Shown: positions 37,258-50,678 of the stretch, in pieces | Numbering within the stretch: position 1 is the stretch's first letter | How the letters are laid out: each line of letters starts with the position of its first letter | DNA from: Thuidium tamariscinum | Lineage: Eukaryota > Streptophyta > Bryopsida > Hypnales > Thuidiaceae | NCBI GenBank assembly: GCA_947034885.2 | Contig: OX344758.2 | Coordinates: forward strand, 10,480,501-10,544,500 | Direction of reading: 5' to 3' | DNA: 64,000 nt | Translations under genes and position numbers: made by a program | Notes under the pieces: model-generated | The model's database searches: none | What the model was told of the DNA's origin: nothing | The model's input: only the letters and a program-made list of their open reading frames with translations

Positions 37258-40200
37258 GGGGGTAAAAATTTTGTGTATGGGAAAATAGATTTTCAAATAG
37301 GTTAGCAATTTCTAAAAAAATTCACCCAAAAACAAAATTCCTATGAATTTTTTCCGTCAAGATAAAATGATACCTATTTTAGACCATGTCTAATTCCAAC
37401 TATAGGTCAATCAAGAAATTTAGAAGAAATCAACAATTTATAATGCATCATAATGGATTGGTTACTCCCACTTCCTATGCTCGAAAATAGAACAACCTAG
37501 GCTCTTGAAACTAGGGGGGATCATTGGAAAGGGATTCTCTACCTTAGTGTAGTCTATTAAGCAATCACAAGGTATCCTACATGAAGATCATATTCGAAAT
37601 TAATTAAGTCATTTTTTGGGGAAAAAAAGCACTACATATCATCTTGCGATTGGTTTGAGGTGATGTGGACCTTTGAGAATCTAATGTGGAAATTCAATTT
37701 TGATATCAAAGGGCCAAATCAGACCTTCGTATGTGGTAAAGTTTATTAGATTGCATTTATAAAGTTGTTTGGTAAAAGTGGTTCCATTCTCTAAGTGTAT
37801 TGTATCTCTAACTCTTGGCAAAAGATCCATGGAATCAAATTTAGCATTCCAAAAGAGCATCTCCATTGAGTGCAAAATACTAGCCTAGTTAATGCTTTGG
37901 CACAACTAAGCTTTGGGGAGAGTTCCAACAAACAAGTAGAATAATGGCCTAAGGCTTTGACAAAGTTGAGTGTCAAAGAGAGTCTTGCAAGGGACATGTA
38001 GGTGCCTTGTGATTTTCTACCCTTGGAATTAAGCCAATTATACAACTAGGCTTTATGTTATGCCTTAAGTTCTATGGTTGTCTATATGTCAAATCTAAGA
38101 TTGCCTTCTAAGTAATGGATTTTAAATATGAATACTACCTTGAAACTTCCCTAGTTAAAATTGCTAATTTTAATTTGGTGAAATGGTTTTGATATTAGGA
38201 TTGTTTTCTTAAATTGAACCTACCAAAGATTATTCAAATAAAAGGCCTTGTAGATTAGGTTGTAGGGTTTCTTATTTCCTTTTCAAATTGGTAAAGAACT
38301 CCCAAATTTGACTGTCCTATAGAAAAATAAATGTGGTTGAAGTTTCACTATTATTGTAATGTCTAAAATTTCATCTATCAACTTCTCATATGGCATATGC
38401 TAGCCTTCAAAATTAATTTTGGTTTCTTGAGTTATCTTTTATTTTGATATCTCTATCTAAATTAAGACTTCCAAGAAAATTGGTCAAATCTATTTGACCT
38501 TCATCCAAATCTACTTTATTTCCAAGCAACATTTCATTCTACTCTAATTTCTTCAATATTGCTTCTATTCCTAAAGCTAGACTAGATTTGGAGACCTAGA
38601 ATTATAATTTAAAGGTGTCTATCCTTCACTTGTTTCTAAGATCCCTTGAAAGATTTTTTTTGCTACTCTTGAGTTATTCGTAAAGTCCCCCCCACTTTGG
38701 GCATGACTTTTTTTGAAGTTGAGAAGGCAATTATAGTTGAAGCGTCAAACTTTTTTGCAAGATATTTATGTCATACGACTTCAAAGTGGGGACCAAACTT
38801 TTTAGGCACCATTTTGATGGAAAAATAAGTTTCATACCCACTTTTATTTCGACTTTTTTTTAACTCAACTGGCTTTTTCACAAAACTCATGGATTTAAAC
38901 CCCGATTTAGTGTACTTTACAAATAACTCATCTATTCTTCTCTAATTACTTTTATTTTTTAACCTTGTTTTCTATCTTTAGATCTAAAAATAAAATTCAT
39001 GAAATTACCTTTTTAAAATGTTAAAACACTATGACTTTTGACTTTCCTTTGAAAAATTATCTATGGGTGAAGTTTGACTACACTATAAGAAATCCACATT
39101 TGAAGTTTGACTACACTATAAGAAATCCACATACTTGGAGGGGTCTTAAGCGCCTCATAAGCTCTCTTTTTTGACAAGCAGTGCCACATGGGACAATTTT
39201 TCATCCAACACCATTTTAATGGGGGTTGTGATGAGGACTTGGAAAATAAGTGACGTGGCCCCTTGAATAATGCTAACATGGTATGCCTTGCCAACACACT
39301 TTTGTATCATTTGAAAATTTTAATGGTGTTTTTTGAGATGTCAAATTAAACATTTTTTGAAACATCAATAAGTGCATATACTACCCGTAAGGCAAGATTA
39401 CAAAAAAATTAATATAAAAAAAAATTAAAAAATTAAAAATTGTTGAATTCAATAAGAATTGAAGAGAACTTATCATCTACCATTAAGAGAATTTTTGATG
39501 GCAATATGAAGAATTACTTCATTAAAAGTTAGTGAGACTAAAGGGTAGAGGGATTATATTTATACCCATTCTTTGTCCATGGTAAGACAAAAGATATGGG
39601 ATGACTAGAATATGGCAACTTGACCATTGTATGTGTTGATGTTGTTTCAAACATTCAAATGTTGTTTTAGACATGTAAGTGTTGTTTTAGACATTTCACA
39701 CTAAATACAATTGTTGCTACATATATCCAATTCGGATTGTTTCTCTTCCTACTACTCTACTTATATAAAGACAATCTCTTTTCATCCACCCTATACATCC
39801 ATCTATTTCCCTTTTTTTTTGCAAAGTATGCCATGTAGCTACCCTTTCTCTAAATTTTTCACACATGGTCAATATTATATGACAGAATATAGTAATTTTT
39901 ATTAATTTATCAGTAGTAATAATGAACTTTTTATTAATGTGGCAGTCTATGTTTTTTAGGATGTCACAAAAAAACATTAACTTGTTTTTCAACTTAGCTA
40001 GATATGTTTTCCACAACATCATATTAAATTCACACTTCCGCACCCATTCATTGCTTAATATATGATGTTTAAGAAAACATTATATGTTTTGGAAACAACG
40101 TGAGTTTTTATCTAGCTAGTGATTACTTTATCAAACTTTCTCCATCAGTTTCTTTAACTTCTACTTCTAGGATTGACTTTTCTTTTCATCCTTATCTTCT

Positions 40201-40766
40201 ATTTTTTGCCTAGGTTCTAATATTCTTAAGTATATTTCATTAGATGAATTCTCCTAATTTCATCCATTTAGTAGACTACTTTTCATTCTAGTAGAGTTTG
40301 TATCCAATTTTTGAGTACAGTACCTTTTGGAAGACCTACTAAGGTGCATTAACTATGTCTAAGATCCAATTCCATATTCCTAATGACTAGAATGATCTAA
40401 CCCTAACTTTAAGTTTTAAAGCTATCATTCAATTCAATCTAACCTCCTTTGGATTGAAAATGATAAGGGATAAAGATCATATATACCTCTATGGTTGCGA
40501 CTTTTATTCTCATTTCTATTGTCTTGTATTCAAGTGCTATATGTCATAATCTATTGGATTGAATGTCCCTAATTAAAATGTCAATTTTTTTTCTTTAACC
40601 ACCATTTCATCCTTGCCTACTATGAGCAACTAATTATCCATCTATGGTAAATAATCTAACACATCGAGGTTCTTTGTTCAATTCAAGTTAATTTCACTAA
40701 TGGATGCCTAGGTGTCAATCCACTATGCCTTCCAAGTGATGGATCTTCTTTTATACATAAATTGAC
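37258..40766. other. AT-rich gene-free stretch
   Basis: No gene found. Near 39,066-39,130 a 36-bp unit containing ACACTATAAGAAATCCACAT is present twice in tandem, a CACTA-like terminus that does not resolve into a complete element. Confidence 0.5.
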
Positions 40767-41513
40767 TTAACCCCTAAAGGATCAAATTGTGTTTTTTGGC
40801 AATATAGCAATTTTGGGCAGTTGACTACGTATGGAGTTTTTATTTTCTTTCTTTGAAAATTTCACACAATGTATGCCCAAGGAGTAGCTTTAAGACCCAA
40901 CAAGTTTCATAGGTTTTGAGTACATGGTTAAAAAGTTATTGCATGATATGCCATTTTCATTCGATAGTGGGCAGTCTGGGCAGCCCAAAAAACTTCTTTA
41001 AAAAACACTTTTTAAAAAATTAAAATTTTGAAATTGATTCTTTACATTTATATTCACATGGTAAGCTTTGAATCATTCCATTTGGATTAGTTAAATGAAA
41101 GTTATGAAGAATTTTTGTTTGGGGGTAGGTATGGATTTCAAAGACTACATATAGACCCGCAAACTAAAATTCCTCATAACTTTCATTTAATTAATCCAAA
41201 TGGAATGATTCAAAGTTTATCGTGTGTATATAAATGTAAAGAATCAATTTCAAATTTTTAATTTTCTAAAAAGTGTTTTTTAAAGAATTTTTTTGGGCTG
41301 CCCAGATTGCCCGCCATCAAATGAAAATGACATATCATGCAATAAATTTTTAACCATGTACTCAAAAGTTATGAAACTTGTTGGGTTTAAAGCTACTCCT
41401 TGGGCACACATTGTGTGAAAATTTCAAAGAAAAAAAATAAAAACTCCATGGGTAGTGAGCTACCCAAAATCGCTATGTTGCCAAAAAACGCAACTTGGTC
41501 CTTTAGGGGTTAA
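40767..41513. mobile_element. 747-bp TTAA-flanked element that is one long palindrome
   Basis: It is bounded by TTAACCCCTAAAGGATCAAA and GGTCCTTTAGGGGTTAA. The two halves are inverted copies of each other along almost their whole length (about 370 bp each), with the centre near 41,140. For example, ATCATTCCATTTGGATTAGT near 41,074 mirrors the sequence near 41,190. The termini are those of family 1. The transcript would fold into a long double strand. Confidence 0.8.
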
Positions 41514-44500
41514 AGTCATAAAAATGGCTCACAATGTAAATTTACCATGTGTATTTCAAGTTTTAGTCAAACAAATAAGCTACTATAGTTTTCTATACAA
41601 GATGGTTTAGACTAATCATACCATCTTATAAATGATTTTTTTTCTTTCCAAAAATATAAAATTTGACCCAATCCAATTTTCCTATCATAAGGTATCAACG
41701 GATGAAGTTTTATCCTTGGAAAGATGAATAAAATTTCATCCATAGATTTCTAATGGTTCTCAAATTCAAATTGACTTGAAATTTTTGGAGAAGGTTAAAG
41801 ATGTTAACTTCTATTGATAACTCAAATTTAGTCTATACTAAGTGAATTCTCTAATTTTTCATCCAAAACCAACTTAATACTTCATCTTATTATTACTTTT
41901 ACAAGTCTTTTCTACACTTCTGGATTCTAATTTATTAGTTCTACAAACCTATGATCTTAACTTCCCCTTCTTAATCTATCTTATGAGTTCTTCTAGTTGG
42001 GATTTCTCAATTCTTACGTCTTGGTTTAAATACTATCAATTTACTATTTTATTTTTTTAATATTTTTTCTTCCTAGGTACTAATTGTATCTTTCTAAGTT
42101 GATATACCACTTGCTGATAGGACTTTTCTACTAGAAGTTATGAGCGGATGAAGTTTAACTGCTAATTGGTTAACACTTCATCCATGTTTTTTTTCTAACT
42201 GACAATTTAATCTTAAGCTTAATTTCACTCATGGATTCTGAATTTTATACTTCCTCCCAATTCACTCAACTTATTCCAAAAATTTTAATGCTAACTCTTT
42301 TTCATCCAATTTGAGCTCTGAACTTCATCCACTCCTATCTTTCTCAATTTAAGTTTGATTTCTAAGTTTAAGATGATTTTAGAAACCTTTAAGCTAAATC
42401 TACAACATTATAAATCTAAAACTTGAAAAAATCTAGTCTAGACACTCTAACTTAGACCTCTAGTTTGGCTATATGATATAATTGTGAATTTTTGAGAATC
42501 AAAATAAAGAGTGTAAGTTAGAATTTTACGTCAACTTGAGTTGCAGCCAATAGATTATTGACTACTCCTTTGAATCCTCTATTGTTTTTCGTCATTTGAT
42601 GATATTTGGTAGTTTACCTATGGCTTAAAGTAGGGTTAGAATTACAATTGTGGGGACTTTCTAATACTACATCTTTTTTTTCCTTCCTCTTCCTTCTACT
42701 TCAAAACTATTCTAACTACATGATTGTATTCAAAGGTTGACCATGGAATAATTGATTTCAAATTTCAAAATGATAATTGATTTTTGAACTTTTATCTTCT
42801 ATTTTGCTCAATTATTATTTAATCCTCACTCTAATGGTTCAAATCCCTTCTCACGAATTTTTGCCTAATCTACATTTCTAATGTTCTAAGTGTCAATTCT
42901 TACTTCACATTTAATTTCCATTTCGTACTTTTATTCTAACTACAACTCTTCTCTCTTCTCTCTATTCTATTCACAATTTGTTTTGGAGCCTTGAGTTTGG
43001 AAAAAGTAAGAACTTGGAAGGTTGCCTAATTTCTATTCTATTCTACTAGTTGATTTTGTGAGTTTGGAGAGTGTGGGAGAAAAGATGAGTTACGAATTTT
43101 TATTCTATTCTTCAAAGTGTTAGCTCAAGGTTTAGTTTTTAATTCATTCCTACTTCTAATTCCCCCAAACAAAAAAAATATTTATTTCTAGTTGCCAAAG
43201 GCCGAACTCTTTGGTCAAATCACGGGGAGGACACTCTCACTACATTTGGGGTACCCATGTGTGGTAAAGTGATTTTTTGACCCCCTATTTACTTTGGAAT
43301 AAACAATAATTTCATCCTACAATTTTGAGCTTTGTTTAATAATGACTAAAGGTTTCTATCAATCGACAAAAATTTCAATTCCAAATAACATAAGATATGT
43401 TGTCTAGAAAGGGTTGAAAAATGAACTAAAATGACATGTTTTTCAACTAAAATATTTATAGAGATCACATGAAGATGACTATTGCATCAATATTCAACCA
43501 AAATAAACTTTCAATAGAAAATTATTCTATAGAATTCTTTTTTTATTTTTCAAATTTTCTTTTCTTATATAATATAGGGGTGTGAAAGTCATTTTCAACT
43601 TTATAATGTATCTTTTTTCTTTAAAAATTTATAACTAATTACTATTAGCATAAAAAATACCAATAATTCAAAACATAAACTTTTAAAGTAGTACAATCTA
43701 TTCATAAATTTTTTTGGAAAAGAAATTAAATTTTAGGATGTACTACATGTATTACATATTCCACCACACGTATGGTTCTAAAACACAGGGAGTGTCCCCC
43801 TTGTGAGTCAAACTGACTTCCTGATTGAACTCAACTTCCTAATCTAATTGATCTCCTTGGCCAATTAACTCTTTGGCTAAATTAAACCTCTGCGAACAAA
43901 ATGAGCCTTCCCTAGATGACTCAACCAACAATCACGTAGTGTGATCTAGTTGACTGGACTCCTCCGAGATAATGATGAGGTAGGAACTGCTAGGACACTT
44001 GCATAGCAAGCCCTAGTTGGCTTGGACCCCTTCCAAAGTGGTGACGGTGGGAAGAGAGATTGAGGGGGTTCTAGTTTCTTTGGCTGCTTATTTAAGATTC
44101 CTTCTAGCTGCTTATTTTGTTCAATTGTTGGAGAATCTTTGATTCCTCTTTTTTAAATACATACCTTTCTATTTGGACTTGAATATACAAGTAGTTTACA
44201 ATATTTTTAGGTATTTTTTGGAAGAGCAAGGGTGAGACTTTTGGTATTTAAATTTTATAACTCTATGACATGAAAAGGGAAGAAGCGACCACTATTTTTC
44301 CTACTAAATCTTTTGTCCTACTTTCACTATTTTTTCAAAATTTCCTCCTTAGTCAAAGCTTTGTTGTCCTTTGAAAATATTCTAAATTATAAGACAATTT
44401 ATAAGTGACAAAGTCAAAGCTTTGCCATATTTTTCAACAACTACAAAACTTCAACACAATTTAAAACTCACAAAGTCAAAAGCTTTGCTATTCCAAATAG

Positions 44501-44747
44501 AATGTTCACAAGTAGGGACAAGAACTCAACAAGACCCTTCTTTGTAAAATCACACAATAACATAGACAAGGTTAGTATAACTCAAAAATGTAACACGTAT
44601 GTTAGTACAAAATATTGAATTGCTCTAAAACACAAGTGTTTGTACAATAGGTCAGTACACCAAAATACTTTAAAACAAAGCACTAGAGGCCTTCCTAAGC
44701 AGTATTACTAAGGTATAGAAGGGGATTGTCTCTAAGATTAGTACAAA
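41514..44747. other. Gene-free stretch
   Basis: AT- and pyrimidine-rich, with only short frames. No element boundaries resolved. Confidence 0.5.
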
Positions 44748-44958
44748 TGGTCAATTTCGTTAAAATGGCGGTATTCCAAGTGTCATTTTGACATATTCCA
44801 TGTACCACTTTGACAAATTTCAAGTGCCATTTTGACATATTTCATGTACCATTTTGACATAGAGGCCTAGAGGTAGAGGAAGAAAATGTGCCATTTTAAC
44901 GGAATGTTGTGCGATTTTAATGGAATATCATGCTATTTTATTTGAATACCGCCATAAT
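44748..44958. repeat. ~210-bp element with CATTTTAAC/GTTAAAATG ends, copy 1
   Basis: It starts ATGGTCAATTTCGTTAAAAT. Inside are tandem ~25-bp units of the form TTCAAGTGCCATTTTGACAT, then inverted ones (GTGCCATTTTAACGGAATGT), ending TGAATACCGCCAT. The right terminal repeat is incomplete. Confidence 0.65.
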
Positions 44959-46109
44959 AATGACTAAAAAAGGTAAAAAATTCAACTTTTAGAGGTTGGT
45001 TTCTCTAAAAAAAGTAACTAGCCTAGAGTCTTTAGTAGGTATAAGGGAGTTAAAAAAAGGCTTAACTTAAACCTCATTCTGATTTCGTATGCTTCCGAAA
45101 TGCCGATCAAACTCCATTGTAATCTTTAGTTTTGTCAGGACTTGAAGAAATTGTGAGTTTGGATACTTTTGGTTATGAAAATGTCTTGAAAGTTGAAACA
45201 TATCGGAGTTTTTTAAGAATTTAAAAAAGTTATTCTAGTTTTTAGTGAGATTTTACTACAAGTTGGATAATTTTTATGAATTTTCTATTAGAGGTTAAAG
45301 TGGTTGCCTATTTAGAAATGCATATTTTGAGTATTAAAAAATTCCAAATTGTTTTGTGAAACCTCCTATGAAATTCTATAAAAGATGTGTTAGTCTATAT
45401 TCGGACTTTACACAATTGTCAAAAGAGAATAAAATCTCGTGCCATCTTTTAGTTATTAGGTTCCAAAGAATCCTTCACATGGAGAAGAAATTTTGCAAAG
45501 TGACTTCACCTTTGAGTTTTTAATGTGATTTCAACTTTAAATCATAGTATTTTAGTTATAGGTTACCTTCAGTGGTTTGTCGTGATGTTTTTCAACCTTC
45601 AAGTTAACAATTGGGGTTTCTACAAAAAATGAAAATCAATTAGGAAACTTGAAATCTATGTCTAAAACTAGGTTATAGGATCCTGGCCATGTTTTCTCGA
45701 ACCTATTTTATCCAAATTCATCTCATGCACAATAAGTGGGATTATTTGGGTAGTTCTACTAAGAGTAGATATTATTTGATTTTTGGTAGTTTCTTACATA
45801 TTTTCAAGCAGAATTTCAACCTAATTGGATAAAAACACTGAAAATATGACCAATTACTACATTAGTATATGACATAATTGTTTTGGTTTTACACTCTTTT
45901 TTTGGGGGGGGGTTGTACTATTTTCCATACTATATTTTACAAAAAAATGATTAAAAAAAATTTAATAAGTCTCAAGTCACAAAATGGAGGCTCACAGTCT
46001 CACACCTAACATTTTATAATTTTTTATAATTTTAGTTCTCAATACAAGTCCTTTGTTCAAGTTTGACTTCATCTCCTATAAACTTTCATGTCCTCTCTTT
46101 TTTTCTTTT

Positions 46110-46352
46110 ATGGTCAATTTCGTTAAAATGGGGGTATTCCGAGTGCCATTTTTACAAATTCCAGTGCCATTTTGACATATTCCATGTGCCACTTTGACAA
46201 ATTTCAAGTGCCATTTTGACATAGAGGCTTAGTGGTAGAAAAAAATGTGCCATTTTAACGGAATGTTATGCCAATTTAACAGAATGTCATGCCATTTTAT
46301 TGGGGTATTGCCATTTTATTGGGGTATTGCCATTTTAACAAAATTGACCATT
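46110..46352. repeat. ~240-bp element with CATTTTAAC/GTTAAAATG ends, copy 2
   Basis: It is complete at both ends: ATGGTCAATTTCGTTAAAAT on the left and ATTTTAACAAAATTGACCAT on the right are inverted repeats. It has the same internal GCCATTTTGACA / GCCATTTTAACG units as copy 1, plus a duplicated TATTGGGGTATTGCCATTT segment. Confidence 0.75.
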
Positions 46353-48410
46353 TTTTCTTCTTCTATCTTTTCTTTCTAAAACTTCCCTTTTTACACCTTC
46401 GATCAAAGTAGTTGGTACTCCAAATTCTTTCCTATAAAATTCAAGGTAGGATCCCAAGGATCCAAATTTGTTCTTGTAAGATATGCTTCTATTTATAAGA
46501 TTCAATGACACATACTCTACTTCCTACTTAAAACTATTCTAACAACTATCTAATTGCCAATTCAACAATGGCAATGGTTCTTTGAGATTTCCTTCCCAAT
46601 TCCATCTTGTGGTGAAATATTCTTCAAGCCTCCCAACCTTCATTCCATTCTTCTTTATGGCCTTTGAAAGCCTCTCTTGTTGTTATTAGGGAGAGACTTA
46701 GGGCCTTGATGTGCTACTTATTGTTCCTACTTTTAACTTGTCATCCTTTCAATTCTATCTTTTTTTAACTGTACACTTCCCCTTTCTTCTAATTTTGTTC
46801 CCTTCTACTAGTATTCTTCCTTTTAACATTGATTTTGGGCCAACCTACTGTGAGCCCTCGAGATGGCACTCAGGACTCTGGGTCCATTTTTCGCGATTAA
46901 ATAGCGAAAATTAGCCAAAATATTCAAGAAAAAGACATAAAAAGAGTGTTGAAGGAGTTTTGGTGTCAGTCTATGCCAAAATGGTGGAAAACCAACTTAG
47001 AAGGTGGAGAATTCCTAATCCTAGAAATTTTAATCATTCTAAGTCTCCAAAGTAAGTCTGTGTGAAGATTTAGTAGTTTTGAGAGAATTGAAGGATTGAA
47101 AGTTAGTCAGTCTTAGTGACTGTCTGTGCAAAATCAACCTTTTAAGGATGCACATGACATACTGGCTAAGCCAAAAGAGTCTACAACGAACCTAGAAGAT
47201 TTACCAAGGCCTAAATCCAATATTGGAACAAATTGGATTTAAAGGCAAAACCACTGCAAATGACTTGGAGAATTCGAGCTTCACGAGACAAAAGATGGAG
47301 GATTGGAGATTGAAGACTACAGAGAGGTGTTCCAAGGGTAGGAGCATGCCAGGAGCGAACAAGAATCAAACAATTGTCCAAGATTCCCGGGCATCGGGAA
47401 TTAAATTGTCCAATTGGGCAAAGTAATTCCAAATTACTAAAATTAGAAAGGTTTAAGGTTGCGTGGGACTTACACCAAGAATCTAGGAGTGCCCTAGATG
47501 TTACCCAAATTATTTCGGATTTTTCCGAAATTCCACGTTGACTCCATGGAAAGTCAACCGCACATAGAAATGTTCGTAAATTCATAGAAATTACGTACGA
47601 TGCGGTAAAATCTCAATAAAAATTAGGATAGGTTTTTGTGTTCTTAATAAGCGCCCGGTCAAGTTTGAAGACATTCCGACATTCCCAACTACCAGAACCG
47701 GCATTGACATCGAATTTCACTAAAAATTACAAGTTGGCGGCGGGTTGACCGGCGTATCAGGAGCGAATGATGTCCGATTGTCACAAATAAGGAGTCATTC
47801 CTTACTCTCACGGACATTCCTAACAACCCTGGCCTGACAGATTCATCAAAATGCACAAATCCTAAAAGTTAGATTTTTGACTTTTAATTGGAGTTACCGT
47901 AATTCCAATTTGGGTGCGCAAACGGCCTATGAGTGAGGGGTGAGGGGTCTCTTAGGCTAATTGGGGTCTTCTGAAGACAATGGGGCAAACGGTTTTCCAT
48001 TTCGAGTTGTTCCCTAAAAGATAGAGAGGGTCAGCTCTTAGTTTAACTTTTTAATCGTTAATTGCGGTTAATTAGAAGTGATTTTGGAAATATCTCTTGG
48101 GAAATCAAAGATTGGATTTGGTCAGATCTCTTTCTTGCGTAAAAAGCCATCTTTGGGCTAAAGAAAGACAATTTCCAAAACAACTTTTGGTTAATTTGCA
48201 AAATATCTACGTAAATTAGGGTTAATTCCAAAATATTTTGGGTTAAGATCTTGGATTTGATTTGGCCAAGATTTCGTTAGCCAAATGGGGATGTTTTTTG
48301 AAATTTCCACCATTAAACAACTAATGTTTTGGAATTACATTAGGGTAGTTTAGGATAAGAAGTAACAAAGTGTTTTCACTGGCAATTACTGAGAGGGGCC
48401 CGGCCACGGG

Positions 48411-48417
48411 TATATAA
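48411..48417 (+). promoter_or_regulatory. TATA box of the LTR-like element
   Basis: TATATAAGGGCCCCCC follows CGGCCACGGG, a TATA box set in a GC-rich context inside the 4-kb LTR-like element. The downstream CTCGAGG...TTATTTCTCACACC would be the start of the transcript. Inferred from sequence only. Confidence 0.55.
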
Positions 48418-49233
48418 GGGCCCCCCTCGAGGTTGCCAATACCCTTATTTCTCACACCGACACCTTGTTATTCTTCCGTGCTACCGGCATGGTCGGAGCA
48501 CCTCTTGGACCAAAGATCTTGGCCAAGTCTTGTTTACGTTTAGTTCTTTGAATTTGAAGGCTTAGGGCCCCTTCAATTTTTATTCATTTGTCACACATAC
48601 TCAAGAGGCAAGGCCTCAACACTTTCTTTGTCACTAGTTCACGGAAATTTTGAGCATTGAGCGCCAAAGTTTGGTTTAAACACTGTCATGTGTACTTCCT
48701 TTGGTTGCAAAATCCCAAAATACTAAAAAATTTTAAGAATTTAAAGTGAAAGTTCGGTTAAACACCGTCATGTGTACCTCTTTTTGCGAATAAAGCTCTT
48801 AAAATACCATCCGATAAATTCCCTATGGCAAAGCTTTGAACTTGATTTCATCACAATAAAAGCACTAGGGAACCAAACCGATTTATCATTCCAAAACCAC
48901 GTCACGGATTTGGGTAAACGGGAATAAAGATAATTCCCCAAACCACCAAGAATCCGAAAAGAGTGAGGAAAGTATAATACCAACCACTCCTCAGTGGTTC
49001 TCATTCATGCCCACCCCATTCTAGCCTTGGAAAGATCAACCCACAATACTTTCATTTGGTAGAGTGTTTCCTTAGTTATTAGAGTCTTAATTTTGTTTTT
49101 ATCCAAAACCCCAAAAAATTAGTTAGTTAGTTTAGTTTAGTTTTTTGTGTTTGTTTTAGTTTAAAACATAAGACCCAAAATCTAGTTTAGAATAGAAAAC
49201 CAAAAATCCAGTTAGGATCTAGTCCATGCCAGA

Positions 49234-49349
49234 CTCAAAGGCCAGAGATAGACCAGCGGCCAACTCAAAGGCGGACAGACCCAGCGGTCGGGCTCAAAGG
49301 CGGACGGACCCAGCGGCTAGGCTCAAGGCGGATGGACCCCCAGCCACTC
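49234..49349. repeat. 29-bp tandem array, GCGGACGG-containing
   Basis: Four diverged units start CTCAAAGG(C)... at about 49,234, 49,264, 49,293 and 49,322. The middle units read CTCAAAGGCGGACGGACCCA followed by GCGG. The core GGCGGACGGAC matches the words that fill the islands upstream of the three genes at 51-64 kb. GC-rich sequence continues to about 49,460. Confidence 0.75.
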
Positions 49350-50507
49350 ACGCCCCGCCACGTGGCAGGCCGCGGCGGTGAGGTGGCCGAGGGGCAGACT
49401 CCGATCAGCAGGCTTTGAAGGAGCCAGGCCGGGGCTGGAAGGCTGGTCCAGGGACTGGGAAGGGAGTTCGGAACTCTTTTTTGGACATTCAAACACTACT
49501 TACACACAAATTCATTATCACTCAAGTAAGCAAACAATCACTAACACTACACTCTCACATTGGATATTGTAAACACTAGATTTTTGACCAAAAACAAAGA
49601 GTTCCAAGGGAAAGTCAAAACTCATAATTTTGATTTTTGCATCAAAAATCTAATATTTGAGATATCCACCACTCTTCACTAATTAAGCTTCATCACTCAA
49701 CCTCCATAGCCAAATCTTGTTGCAACAACCTCAATTGCAAGAGTGAGGTACACGGGAGAAGTTAAGAGAGAATTAAGGTTGAAGGAGAAGCACCCACGTG
49801 AGGGAATTAACAATACACAATTAATATTTGGGGGAACATTACTATTGAATTGGTATCATTCTTTGACCTTTGGATTTAAAAACTAACATTCAAAGAATCT
49901 TACTATAGATTTGGTTCTTGTTCTTAGGAATGTTCTACATTCTTTGGTAGTTAGTCATTAATTAGATTCTTAGAAGGTTTGGATTTTGTGGTTTTGTTTT
50001 ATTAGGCCTAATAAGCCAAAAGGGAAACAAACAAATTGACAACCAATTTCTTTACGAATTAACGCAATTTCAAAATTAATTAGATTTGAAGAGATTTGAT
50101 GATAGTTGTTGATTTAAAATATTTCAATAAGACAAGGGGGAAGGGACAAATTGACAACTAATTTCTTTAAGGATTTAAAATAATCTCAAAAATTAATTGG
50201 ATTTGAAAAGATTTGAAGATAATTTCCCATCCAAACTCATTTAATTCAATTTGAATTTGTTGGGATTTTACCAATTTAGAATTAAAACTAAAAACAACAA
50301 ATAGATAACTATTAGATTTCTGTTGATTTCTTTGGAATAAAACATTAACAAAATAGGTAGACTAATTAGAATTGCCGTATTTTCTAATTACCGGGGATTT
50401 AAGAATTAAAAGAATTACGCAATTGAATTAGCACTACATAACCCGTAGTTTCTTTTTAACCAGGATAGACTGAATTGACCAACAACGTGAGAATTATTAT
50501 GAATTAG

Positions 50508-50678
50508 ATGGAGAGCCGGGATGATTTTGATGGCAAGGTTGTGGGGGAGTATTTACACATGATGATGTTCGATGACGGGACTATGGAGATTTACGCAGAG
50601 GAGGTAAACCGTTCCCATTTGATTTTCATTCTCGTTGTTTTACTGTTAAGTTTCTCTTTACCGAATGCTTGGAACTAG
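50508..50678 (+). other. Small open frame or exon near the end of the LTR-like element
   Basis: ATG opens 32 codons of acidic sequence (MESRDDFDGKVVGEYLH...) ending at GAG|GTAAAC, a good splice donor at 50,604. Reading through gives 24 more residues including a hydrophobic run (LIFILVVLLLSF) before TAG. It could be a first exon, a small membrane peptide or chance. Its position is within the presumed LTR. Confidence 0.25.

Noticed and set aside
39061..39130. Tandem ACACTATAAGAAATCCACAT as a CACTA transposon end
   Set aside because: No matching inverted end or target duplication could be found, so no element is claimed.
49844..49852. TGGTATCA as a possible tRNA-Met primer-binding site after an LTR
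   Set aside because: Only eight bases match and no LTR boundary (TG..CA with duplication) ends there; the exact CCTAC duplication puts the element end at 50,893 instead.
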